This document shows, in pieces, positions 44,301 to 55,702 of a stretch of 64,000 nt of DNA. Position 1 is the stretch's first letter; each line of letters begins with the position of its first letter. Source of the stretch: Blasia pusilla (lineage: Eukaryota; Marchantiophyta; Marchantiopsida; Blasiales); assembly GCA_050084515.1 (NCBI GenBank), contig CM114274.1, positions 37,324,001 through 37,388,000 of the forward strand, written 5' to 3'. Under the pieces are notes generated by a model that was not told the origin of the DNA, did no database searches, and worked only from the letters and a program-made list of their open reading frames with translations. The position numbers and the translations under genes are program-made.

Positions 44301-47300
44301 CCCTTGTGCAGCTCCTCGGTTCCCACGAACTAGGGAAGAATCTTGTCCAAAGATTGCGTGATCGCACGATTTGTAGCCTCACAACGGAAATCGTAGTGCG
44401 GATCACCACAACCTTATGCGGAACCCGTCGTAGAAGCTAGGGGCTGCGGCCTCTCTTATACTGAGAAAGCTTCTCTCCCGATGTGCCAGTCTTGCCACAG
44501 TTTGGAGATTGGAGTCCGGGTTGGGAGCCAGCCTACGGACCTAAGTCGTAGAGCGGATCCGTTCCCTGGGATGGCGATATGGCCTGAGACTTCTCCTTAA
44601 CGGCCACGGGGGCTTGGCAATGTCACTTGTCGAAGCTCACCTTGATGCTATCAGGATTGCAATTGAGCGTGCAAAGTAGCTTCATTTTTGTATTACGGTC
44701 CAGGTAGACCCAATATCTGGGAGCACTGGGCGAATTTGAGCTTTGTCAACGAGAGGAAAATCAGGAGCTTCCATCTCCACTTGTCGGCCATGGCTGCCGA
44801 CATCCAAATTCAGCACTGCACTCCGAAGTACCCAAATTGATCAAAGACCACTGGGTCGCAGTATACGGAGCCTACAGCGAAGCGTTGTGCTTACAATCGC
44901 ACGGATGGCGTTCCGCGCAACCCAGATAGGAAGTGCATATTTTCTCTCGTTCGACTGCAGTCAGTCGAAGCACGAGGCTATCGCTCCCTGCGCTCGCAAA
45001 GAAAGCCCAAAGTGGGGGGGGGGTTTTGGGACGAGAATTACCTACTCTGGGGGGAAAAAAAAAGACCATCTTCTGCCGCAGTTTTGGACGGAACTGTAAA
45101 CGACCAGTGCGCGTCCGTGAAGGACCACCGGCCCAGCTGTTCTCATCCACATACTTCTTCATCATAACTGTCTCGGGTTTGTTTTCCCGCCGCCCGTCTT
45201 ACCCCATGGCGCTCCGGTTTTTACTCGTGGCAGTAGCAACCGGGCCTGCCTCTTTCTTTTCTTAATCTAGGCTTTCGAGAGGCGTGGATCTTTTTTTCCC
45301 CGTAGCAAGTCATAGAGACCTAACGTCCGGGATAGGAAAGGAAACGAAGACTGGGAATAATAATATTCCGCTCTCGGTGATATCCTTCCTTCATTTATTT
45401 ATCTCTGCAACCGCAGACAGCCTTGTAGGTGCACAGGGACGTCCCCCCCCAGCATCGATTGCCGTCGATTGTGCATGCGTGCCTGCGGCGGCCGCCCCAT
45501 CTTTTCACTTCTTCGTACAGACTGCGATCCGGTAAGAGAAACCCAAGGAAGTTAACTACGTGTTCCATGGACATGTGTCGCCCTCATTTTGCCCGCCAGC
45601 GGCCAGCCGGGCCACCTCCTTCCTCTTCTTTGGCCTTGTCCGGCGTGTAAAGTACCGCCACCGTCGCGTTGCATTTGTCGTCCCGGACGGGCTGTATTCC
45701 GTACTGGCGAGGATTCTCTCGGGCACTCGATCGACGGGGCCCACAGCCGTTAAACAAATCGGCTACGGGGACGGTGGCATCGATGCTCGCCTCGAACTTG
45801 CATATATCATATAAGCTGGCAGGAAACCTTGGGAACGGGCCGTTCCTTAAATTGTGCGGGGCTGTGTGGTCCTCGGGGCCTACCAGACACTAGACATGCA
45901 CTCCGCATGCCTCGTGGCCTTTCCCCCCGTACCATGCACGATGACGTACCACATGAGAATGTATGATGAGCCATAGTGTACTCCCGGCCACGGGAGTACA
46001 CTATGGCTCTATGCTACCGCTGGATGGTATGCCCTTCCCATGAGAGGACTCCATCCCATGTGATGTGGAGGTAATTAGGAGGATGTGGCATTGTGGATGG
46101 TCCAGGAGCCGTTGGAGGGCTAGCGAAGATAATGTCACGTGTGGAGGATGGGTGACGTGCCTGTCGGAGATTGACCCTGTGCCTTCTGCACGTTACCTCT
46201 ACTAACCTTTTTCACACCCACGCTCAGGCTACGTTTGGGACTTCTGTGCACAAACCTGCAGGCCCGGACTGCCCGTCATAGGAAAGAGTGTTGGGAGGTG
46301 CTGTCCCGAACCAGAGCAGCGCGCTAGCACGAAACAGGACGAGGGAGTTTTGCGTGTGATGGAAAGACGAGAAGTGGCTGTGAATTATTGTAGTTGTAGG
46401 TTGTGGTGATATTTATAGTCAATGAGTGCTGCCATAATGATTCAATCCGGCGGTGAAAATGAGGTGAAGTCGCGGATTCCAAAGTCCTGCCTTCGCCTTC
46501 TTCTTTTTCCCTCCTTCCCTTGGACTGCACTCATCAAGCGGTAGGGTGGGTCCGTGCTTTTCAGCCTTTCCAGGTCTAATCTGGTTCATGGCCAGAGCGG
46601 ATACGGTGTATAGCCTCTCTCAGCCCGCCCTGCCTACGGGGGGGGGGGGAGCCGTTCGTCCCTTTCACAGACGACGGATCAGAAACCTGACGTTGCGTTG
46701 GCAGTGGGCGCCCCTCCGGACTTCCGAAGTACTGCCCAGGCGTCCCGGGTGAGGTAGGGGTCGTGCACCTCGGATCTGATCGCAGGCGCATGTGGGATTT
46801 AACAATCTCGCGAGTTGGAGGGACGATTAATAATAATGCTTAGCGGTGTCGATGCACTCTGATTATTCAGCCTGCGAGATACTTCGGTATCTCCACCTGT
46901 CTCCTGCGTGCCCATCCTGGCGCTGGGACGTTAACGTCGAAGCTATGACCGTGGTACATTGCAGTTAGTAAGTCAGCTGCATTTCTGCCCGCGCTTCATC
47001 ATGACGGTGAAGGAGTTCGTAAACTACTTCTGGTAGTTGGAATTTTAAATCCAGGACCTCGTCCATCTCGAAACCAGCGCTTGGCTGAGGCGGATTCTCG
47101 GAGGGTAAACCGGGAAGAAACTTCCAAGCCGGGACCTTAAGGCCTACGCCCTTCCTCGTGACCCATGGCCGCTATAAACACGAGCCGACTGGGTTCAGAG
47201 TGGAGCTGAACCCGATGGAAATGTGTAGCGCATCAACCGGTTGCAATTACTGCAGCTGGAATGATGAGGAAGTGAAGTGTATGTGGTACGCTGAGCTCAC

Positions 47301-48066
47301 GTACTGACGTACGTATGCTTCAGGGTTTGCATCCCGCAATCGGACGAGGTGCCGTAATTAACTTCCAGATATACTCTTGGACGGAGTATACCCGTCCTTC
47401 GGCCGAGCGCTCGCGCGTACTGTGCATTTATCTCCCCTCTAATTGATGATCAAGCTCTATTGCTCGTTCATAGTTTCCCTCTCGTTCTCACTCTGTTGGG
47501 CTTGCCCTGACTTTGTGAAGCAGCGATTTGCTCTCAACTCTGAATTCGACATTTGTCGCCGGGTTAGGTCTGTTGTGTAAGAGCGCGACGCTTCTCGTTT
47601 CAGCCCATGAAACCGTTCTCGCTTGCCGCACAGACCTTTCAGCTGTGCTTGTCACCAACCCCCCACAAACCAATTGCATCGAGAGGAAAAGGCCATTATC
47701 TGGTCCATGAATAGGATTACCTCCCACCATCTAAGTTTCTCGCGGAACAATGCAAGCTCATCCAGGGTTGTGAATCACTCATCCCCAGTATGCTCCGATC
47801 CCTAGCCTCTGGGCGCGTCTTGCTTCGCTCTGCAAGAGGACATAGCCAGTCCACCGGGTAAGGTTTACGAGTAGAATTCTAGCATCGAATGGAGGAGAAG
47901 CTGACTGTTGGAGTTCAGAGTTTCAGGGAAAGAACTGGGGGAGTCCCGTCGCTGGTTTAGAAGAGGCATCCGCCGTGTGATCCGTTGGAGTGTGTAGGCA
48001 ATTTTTTGGAGATTAGGAGAGACTAGGGAGTTGCTCTCACAGATTTGTGGTTGACATGCGCTGCAG
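41313..48066. other. 6.7-kb stretch without a recognisable gene; intergenic or a large intron
   Basis: Only short frames without motifs. Contains a (TC)n run at 42731-42751, a G11/A9 homopolymer pair near 45016-45064, the inverted repeat at 45968-46009, and a consensus donor CGG|GTAAGG at 47857/47858 that could pair with the acceptor at 48066. Whether it separates two genes or lies inside one is open. Confidence 0.45.
45968..46009. repeat. Perfect 19-bp inverted repeat
   Basis: Arms GAGCCATAGTGTACTCCCG (45968-45986) and its exact reverse complement (45991-46009) around GCCA. Would form a strong hairpin in RNA or DNA. Confidence 0.95.
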
Positions 48067-51000
48067 GATTCCGCTCCTTCACAACATGGGGATGTCGTAC
48101 TTCGCCGGGGAGGGAGTCGAAGGGCAGGATTGGCAAGTCCGAGGTCCGTGTCTCCAAGCGGTAGATCGGTCAATGGGAAGGCCAACGCCAGAGCATCGGG
48201 AAAGCCTACCGTTGAGAAGGAAGCGAAGGAGGTGGAGGTCTCTGATGCAGCGGAATCCTTGCAATTGAGAAACAAGAGCATTTCAGATGATGAGGAGGAC
48301 GTTCCCATGGAAGTGGTGGAAATCCTCGGGCAGAAGCAACACGAACGTGCAGAGGCTTTGGTAAGTAGCACCACTTCATCTGCCAAGGCTTCCGGCTCAA
48401 CACAGGAGGATCAAGTCGCAGGTATGAGGCCGAGCGCCACTGGACGCGTGGGCTCTCCCGGATCTTCTTCTCCCACCAGAGCTGCCAAGGCTTGGTATCC
48501 CCCTGCAGCAATGCTACGGAATATGGGGTCCCCAGGCAGCATTCCCGCAGCTGCGGAGATAGTCTCTGCTCCCGAGCTGACGAGCGGCTCTAAACAGAGC
48601 CCCCAGCGTTCTTCCTCGCCTGGTATTGAAATCGAGCCATCCAAGGCTTGGAGAAAGAGTGCCCGCCCATCTAATATTCCCGGCTCCAAGGGATTCATAG
48701 GATCAAGAGTCTGGACCCACGCAAGCCCACGCGCAGGGGAGCCTTCCTCGGAGGCGGCTGAATTGGTAATTGAGCCCAATTCTCAACGGAGAGGATCAGA
48801 GATGGCAGAGTGCAAGACTTCCAAAGAGGTCGATGATTACTCCGAAGATAGAGATCAAGCTGAGAAGCCCAATCACGAGTCCCGCAAAGAAAATTCTCAA
48901 GCGAGAATCGTCAAGTGCGACGGAGAGGTTAGCGGACCCGATTCAGTGACTACCCTCTCAGTCGCAGCGCAACAGGCAGAGTTGACAGGTTCAGTCCCCA
49001 ATTCGGAGACTGTGGCCAGTTTGCCGGAGCGAATGCCTGAAGGAGCCATCCTCCCAGAAAACACTGACAGAATGGAGGAGATGAGAGCTTCTGAAGACAC
49101 GACGCATAAGAGCTTAGAGGCGGTTAGGAGAGGTGGAGATGTTGCAGCGCCGGACATGGGTACTGGCACGGGAACGCAGCAGGGAGAACGACTTGCAGGT
49201 GGGCTTGGAGATCAGACAATGTCGAGTGATGCCGCAATTCAAGAAGCCCCACTGAAAGCTATGCGGAGGAGAAGGCCGCGAGGGGAGTCGACGGCTAAGG
49301 TGCCACTGGAGATTCCCTCTGATAAGACTCGTGACAAAGGGAAAAGGTGTTCGAAAGATGGTCCAAGTTCGGTAGAAGGACCAAAATCCAAGCAGCTGAA
49401 GTTGACCGTCGATGTCAGTAAAGAGACACGTCTTGAGAACGACTCTACCGAGGGACAGCTGCAGACACAAATGAACAAGCTAGATGGGCAGCCGAATTCA
49501 GATTCGGACATTCTGAAGGAATCGGCTGAGCAAGACCTACGTAGGGGAGGGAGAGAGAAGCTGCTGGAAGAAAGAGGTTTGACAGACGTGGAGCCACAGT
49601 CAATTGTGGATGCTAATAAAGAGAATTCCATCGATCAAAACCATGTCACTGGTGAGCAGCTGCAGGAAGAATTAAGCCAAGCAATTCAGGGGAGTCCCGC
49701 GATCCAATATGCACCCGTAAGAAGGATAGAGGGAATTATTGGACCCAAAAAGAGTGATGAAATTGGGACACTCATGAATGGTGATGTAGGAATCGAACCT
49801 TCAGTATCCGACCTCGAGAAAGCCAAGGATTTGGCGTCAACAGCTCCTGAGCTGATCAACTCGCCAGGGAAGCTTCAGGAGACACGGGGATCTCTGGGAC
49901 CGGAAAGAGTTGAGAGAGTCTCTGAAGTCGTATTGCCTTCCCACCAGGTAAATGATAACGGATCCCAGGTCCATGCCGCTGCAGCAGATACTCCTCAATC
50001 TATATCGCAGCTCCCCATCTGGGGCATTCTTCCTCAAATACCACTCGGCAAGAAGAAACTGCCTGTCAAGCGAGCCGCTCGTTCACAAGCTGCAGCACCC
50101 AGCCGTAACGATCCTAATGTCTTGATCACTCAAGTAGCCAGTAGTACTTCCGGAGCAGTGGAAACAGTACAAGGCAGCACCCCGAATGATTCCTCCGTGG
50201 TAACCAACACTCTCCCTCTTCCTTCGATCACGAAACCTCTTGTGAATCGTAGCAGAGCTGCAAGGCAGCTAGCAAAATCAGCGCCAGGTAATAAGAAGAA
50301 GGCACCATCACATGTTGAACCTCCTACCCCTAACGTGCAACCCTCTGGTCCCCCCGGTACGACCGGTGATCCAAATGGCAAGGGGACGGTGAACTCGGTG
50401 ACACCTGCAGCTGGCAGTCCTGGCCACAAGGTATACTGCGAAGACTGCTCTTTGAATTTGATTGGTGCTTAACTAGACGAGGAAAATGCGTATTCTCCGT
50501 TATTGGCTCTGAGTACCAGCAGTTTCCATAATTTCTTGAGCATGTCTGGCCTTTCGTTTGTGTGAAGGGAAAGTAGACAATGACGCTCACGATTCAAATT
50601 GGAACATTTCAGGTATTACCGTCGCCGTCTCCAAGCTATCCGACTAGTCCACCGAAGGGGTCAGACACTTGCAGTGCTGTAGCAGGAGGATCTTCCATCA
50701 CGCTAACTATTCCACGGAATCTTGCGCCTGAAGCCGGTGTAGCAGTTTCACAGCGGACGGAGGAAGTTTCTGTACTTACAGAGAAGGTGACTGCCCCGAC
50801 TGAGAAATCAGCAGGAGATTCCTTAATTCGAGCACTCATCTGCAATGAGACTCTGTCCGATTTCACTCAGGATAATTCTGATTCCAGGGAACGAGAAATG
50901 ACTTCACTTGGAGCCAAAGCAGTGCAGATCAAGGAGAATCGGACCATCACTTCAACTGCGGCCGGTGCTGCAGTTGTTGAAGGCACAGTCATCGAGAGAG

Positions 51001-54000
51001 CTGTGAATTCTGTGGGAGAACATTCCCCCGCTCCTGAGCCAACTTTGAGTGAGCTAACGGACAGGTCGCGTAAGGTTCCTGAGCAGAGTCGGGCAGGAAT
51101 TGTAGTTGGTGAAGACGAAGGTAAGAAGGGACCTGAGAAACCAGCCAATTCTCTGGCAAGAAACAATCCTCCTGAGTTGGGTGATTCAGGAATGTTTAAT
51201 CCTGCCGTGGGGGGAGCTCAAAGATTCTCCAGACCCGGAGTTTTATCTGGAAAGACATCGGATTCTGCAGGACCAGGAAGGAGAGAGACGACGGTTGTAT
51301 TCCAGCGGCTGTCTGCTGGCATCACCACTTTCACAAATGCCGTGGGTGTTGTGGGTCCTCAGTTGGCCGATACAGTTCGCCCTCCTGCCTCTACGACGGC
51401 GAAGGAAATTTCTCAGGTGGCCACTCTGGGGTCGATCGGCTCCATTTCAAGTGCGGCGAGCTCTCAAATGGCGAGTGTTCGACCAATAGTCTACACGACT
51501 TCTGCTGGACATTCTCAACTGGCTACTGCACGCCTGGCGACCTCTTCTGCAGGCATGGTGATCCCTCAGGCAGTTGCTGCTCGACCGACCATCTGTAGTA
51601 GCAACCCTCCTCCCGTATCGAGCTTCAGTAGTCTGCTGCAGTCCACGTCTTTGCCCAGCCAAAGTTCTGCCGCTTTGTCTCTGGCCATGCAAGGAACAAG
51701 ACCATTGCAGGAAGCCGGTCTGGACCAAAATGAAATGGCTAGGGTGAAGAATCTAAACCTTTCTCGGGCAATGGTCAGCTCTACAATGGATATCCCACTG
51801 AGGAAACGGCAATCAGACGGATTCACGTGGGGAAATGAGAAACAAACCTCTGCAGCTGGCCACGACCCTCCAACATCTACCCATCAACCTTCCAGTTCTG
51901 TGTTACAGAACATTTTTAGGCCTCCAGTAGAGATGGGAGGACCCATGAAGCACACAGAAGCCGGGATGACTCCAGGTGCTTCGGTTGGTAAGGATGGAGA
52001 CACAGAGGTCTCGAGGCTACCGGGATGGATGAGAGCAGCCATTACCGACCAGCAAGCCAGTGATTCCGCAGGTGTACCTGTAAGCGCAGAGTCTGATCGA
52101 CCCTCCACTGAAACTGCAAGGTCGACAGTTGGTCCTGAAAGTGGCGAAAATTGTGGTCCTGTGAGAGTACGGCTATGGGGTCGCGATGTGGTAATTCCGC
52201 CCGAGAAAATGCCGGAAATGCGAGTCGCTCGAGCTGCACAGGTCGGACATGGGACCGGAATTCAAAGTGGTGCGGAGACTCTATCCGGGAGTGCCACCAA
52301 CTCTGCCACCGGTGGTGGATCTCTTCTGAACTCCCCATCCAGGGTTTCCCAAAGTGCTGAAGAGCCGCAAGCGAGCTTAGCAGTCACCAACAGAGTGGGA
52401 ATTACTGGCGGTTCTGCAAGAGGAGGATATGGCAGTACGAGTGCGAGTCAACAGGCTGAGAACTATCTGTCACGGTTGGATGCAAACAATGTGAGGGCTC
52501 CATTTTCCGCTCCTACTGGCAGGGAGGAAACGCGAGGCAGCCGACTGGGAAAGGGGCAAACTTCAACCGGTCCCGGCGCCCAGAATGCAGCTCCTCCGGA
52601 AGTGATAGTCATCGATGATTCTGTCGATCCTCCTGTGAAGGCACGAGAGAGTCTTACAATTGACGCATTGGTGAGTTGTGGTGCTCTTCGGTTTCTACCT
52701 CAGGCGTCGTCCGTGGAGAATGGGCGACAGTCGACTCAGTTGATGGAGGTTGATCCAGCGAAAATACCCCAGCGGCTAAGTAACAAGCATTTATTGGCGG
52801 AACTCAGGAAAATTGGGCTGGTACCTGCACCAAAAACTGTCTTGGCCGCAGCATACAGACAACCGGCTCAAAGCTTGAGTATGGATGCACCGGCCTCTAC
52901 ACAACCTCTCACGCAGGCTAAAAGTGGTCCAGATCTGCTACCACCCTGGCTTTTGGCAGAGAAGAAGAGGAAGGAAGCTCAGATTGCAGCCAATTTGATT
53001 GTACTCGATGACGATGATGATCCTCCTACGACTTCACGTGTGTCTGAACAACCCCATCAAACTTCGACCACCGGAGATAGAGGGTCCACTACGGCCCCTC
53101 GGGGTGGTCCAAATCTTTCGGGACAGGCGTTCACATCAGGTCAGGCATCACCCACCACCTTACCAAGCTCTGTCAGTGAGACATGGGCAGTCGAATCACG
53201 AAGATTAGTTGGTCCTTCAAGACCGACTTCGAGCCTTCCTGACAGAATGGCCCTACCAACATCGGGGCAGAATTCTACTTCTATGCCTCAGGCTCCTCAA
53301 CCGAAACCAAGAACAAGTCCCAGCTTGTCATCTCATGGTGATAGTAATATGGGAGTCACAGCGGCAGGACAGAGGAGTTTCGACAGGAGGAGTGAAATCG
53401 CACCTCTAGACGTGGCGAGGACGGTTGCCGACAAGGATACACCAACTGCCAGTAACCCCGAGAATATGGTGAGGGAAGGGGACAGTAGTGGGGTTCGGTC
53501 CAGCTCACTGAGCAAGGGGCAAACAGCTGTTGTGCAGACATCGGGAGGGCCACACACGGCTGCTCCGAGGAAGCCGAGAGATGAGGTGAGATCGGACACA
53601 GAAAAGCAGTTACAGGCTTCTGATTGTCAGCCAGAGAAGCGAACCAGCTCTAGAAGCGGAGCGGGAGGAGGGAAGCCAGGTTCACCAGCTTCACAAGGGA
53701 GTGGGCAGGCTGTAGGTCTGCCGAAGAGACCCAGTTCTCAAGGCATTTCAATTTTGCCTCCGACCTGGATGTCGGGCAGTAATGGTTTGTCCAAGAGGGG
53801 TGCAGCTGCTCAAGCATGTAAACAAGCTGTGGAGAGGCTCAAAGCTCGGATTCTAGCCAAGAACCCCAGTCCTGGAGATGGATCGCCGACAGGAGGTGAC
53901 TTCGAGTCACACATGATTGGGTTAGCACAGGACAAGTCCACCGGCTACGGCGTGAAGACACCTAACACGACGGAGTCGGGAGTGCAGAATCTACCTTCAC

Positions 54001-55702
54001 AACCTACTCATGATGGCTTCAGGTACTCGTCTTTGTCAAGTAGAAGTGTAGTAGGACGCGACATAAGCAGTAGCAGCAGTTCCAAGGAGGCTCCACAGAA
54101 TGGGCGAGCAGGAGCAGGCCAGCCCCCACCACCAGGGTCCTTCCCTTCTTCACAAGTGCTTCTCGTGAGGGACGGGCCCAACATTTTGTCCAAGACCCAG
54201 GGTGTATCTGCAGGCAGTAATTTGGGTAGGAGAGGGAGTCCTGGTATCCAGAGCAGGATTGGAGACCAGACATTCATGCAGGGAACGAGGATGAATTCGG
54301 TTCAGAGTGGCACTCGGATTGTGAACTCTTCAGCACCTATGTCCGGGCCTGCTGGACAAGCAACAAGAAGTAACTCTGGAGGGCAGCATAGTGTTGGTAG
54401 GGAATCTCGTTCTGCAGATCAGCCCTTGGCAGCGTATGCCCAGATGATAAGATCAGTGTCCTCTTCTCCAACTGCTAGATCCAGTAGGGATGCTGGGGAG
54501 AGGAATTTGGATGTAATTCTCTCCGAACAAGCTTCTGTCCAATCTGTTCAAGGGATGAACTTTAGCCGGCCTCCCCTCTCCAGGCTTCCCCTGCCTGCCT
54601 CGGGACCGATCACGTCTACAGCTCCCACTACGAAGACCTTAATCGAGCAAGTTGTCTTCCAGTCGAGAAGCCCGACTATCCCCTATGCAAGAGAAGGATC
54701 CTCTCTGCAGGCCAGTCATGAGGTACCCACCAGGAGAGCAGGATTGTCACCGAAGCGAGTTCAGCCATCCCGCCGGAAGCACAATCCAGCGAATGGCGCG
54801 GATGTAGAAGTAGGAAAGGCTGTTACAGGTGCTGCGGCTCCGGGTTTAGCCCCACACAGACCGTCCTCTGGATTCCAATCGAGCACAGGTGGTCTAGGCA
54901 GGTCAGTCGAGGCCGGGGATGCGAGCCTGAGTCAAGGTATTTTTCCTGGCTCAGCACGATCAGTTGGCCTAGGAAGTTCCACTAGTTCAACTCAATCCTT
55001 GGCTCTGAGTCCTGTGTTCGGAAGACTTTCTCAAGCTTCTGGTGCAGGTGCGAATGCAATCCAAGGAGGAACTACTCCTTCCAGCAACGCTTCTGCAACT
55101 ACTGCCCGCGATGGAGGAACATGGAAACCACCAGGCGAAGCAGGCCTGGATGCACCAGGTGCGGGTGTTCCAGGTCGTAGCGCAGTGAGTGGTATGATTC
55201 CGGACCAACGTATGCCTGTTCAAATTGTTCGTGCCCTGGGACACCCTGGAAGATCTAAAGTAATCACTCCATCTACAAACGGTGGCTCTTTGGGGCACAG
55301 AGGTAGTGCGGCGGATCACTCCACTCCAGCGTCCCCGAGAACGAGGACTCCCGAGGGCTCTACAGCACTGGCGCATGAGAGGTATCCTCAGTCTAGAATC
55401 TCGCGGGAGGAGAAGAGAGATGGCCCCAAACTTTCCACGGCAGACAGTGCGGAGAAGGTGTGCAACATTCTCATCTTCAATTATTTGTGTGGCGTAGAGA
55501 GCCTCAGTAAGGGAAAAGGAATTAGTGAGGCAGATTGCCTACATTGTGCGTTGTCGAAGTGGAAGCATGTCACAGCAGTTGGTGCTAGCTGATGTTTCAA
55601 AGCAGAGATTGATAGGTTGGTCGAGTCTTCAGATCTTGAAGCAATATGTTAGTTTTACATAAATTTGTACCACAGGACCAATGTTACAATTTATCGCTGT
55701 GA
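48067..55702 (+). CDS. Very large low-complexity protein with SUMO-interaction-like motifs, 5' end missing
   Basis: Exons 48067-50430 and 50613-55457, phase 0 at each junction: donors AAG|GTATAC and AAG|GTGTGC, acceptors CTGCAG|GAT and TTTCAG|GTA. A short terminal exon 55676-55702 (GACCAA... to TGA) is tentative; without it the frame reads to a stop at 55590. About 2,410 residues are visible. The sequence is Ser/Pro/Gly/Thr-rich and repeat-poor, expected to be mostly disordered. Islands: VRLWGRDVVIPPE (about 52165), PEVIVIDDSVDPP (about 52597) and LIVLDDDDDPP (about 52993), the last two fitting SUMO-interaction motifs (hydrophobic core then acidic run), plus LLPPWLLAEKKRKEAQ and QAVERLKARILAKN. 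There is no in-frame ATG between the acceptor and 48307, so upstream coding or leader exons are needed. VRLWGRDVVI resembles a RLMGKD-type motif I associate with HAPLESS 8-like proteins, so this could be their C-terminal half. Confidence 0.7.

Noticed and set aside
44872-45265. Open frames of 97-118 codons on both strands
   Set aside because: Mirror-image frames over G/A homopolymer runs, without motifs.
48206-51166. Long minus-strand open frames opposite the large low-complexity gene
   Set aside because: Compositional shadows of the plus-strand coding sequence; no motifs, and their limits follow the coding frame.
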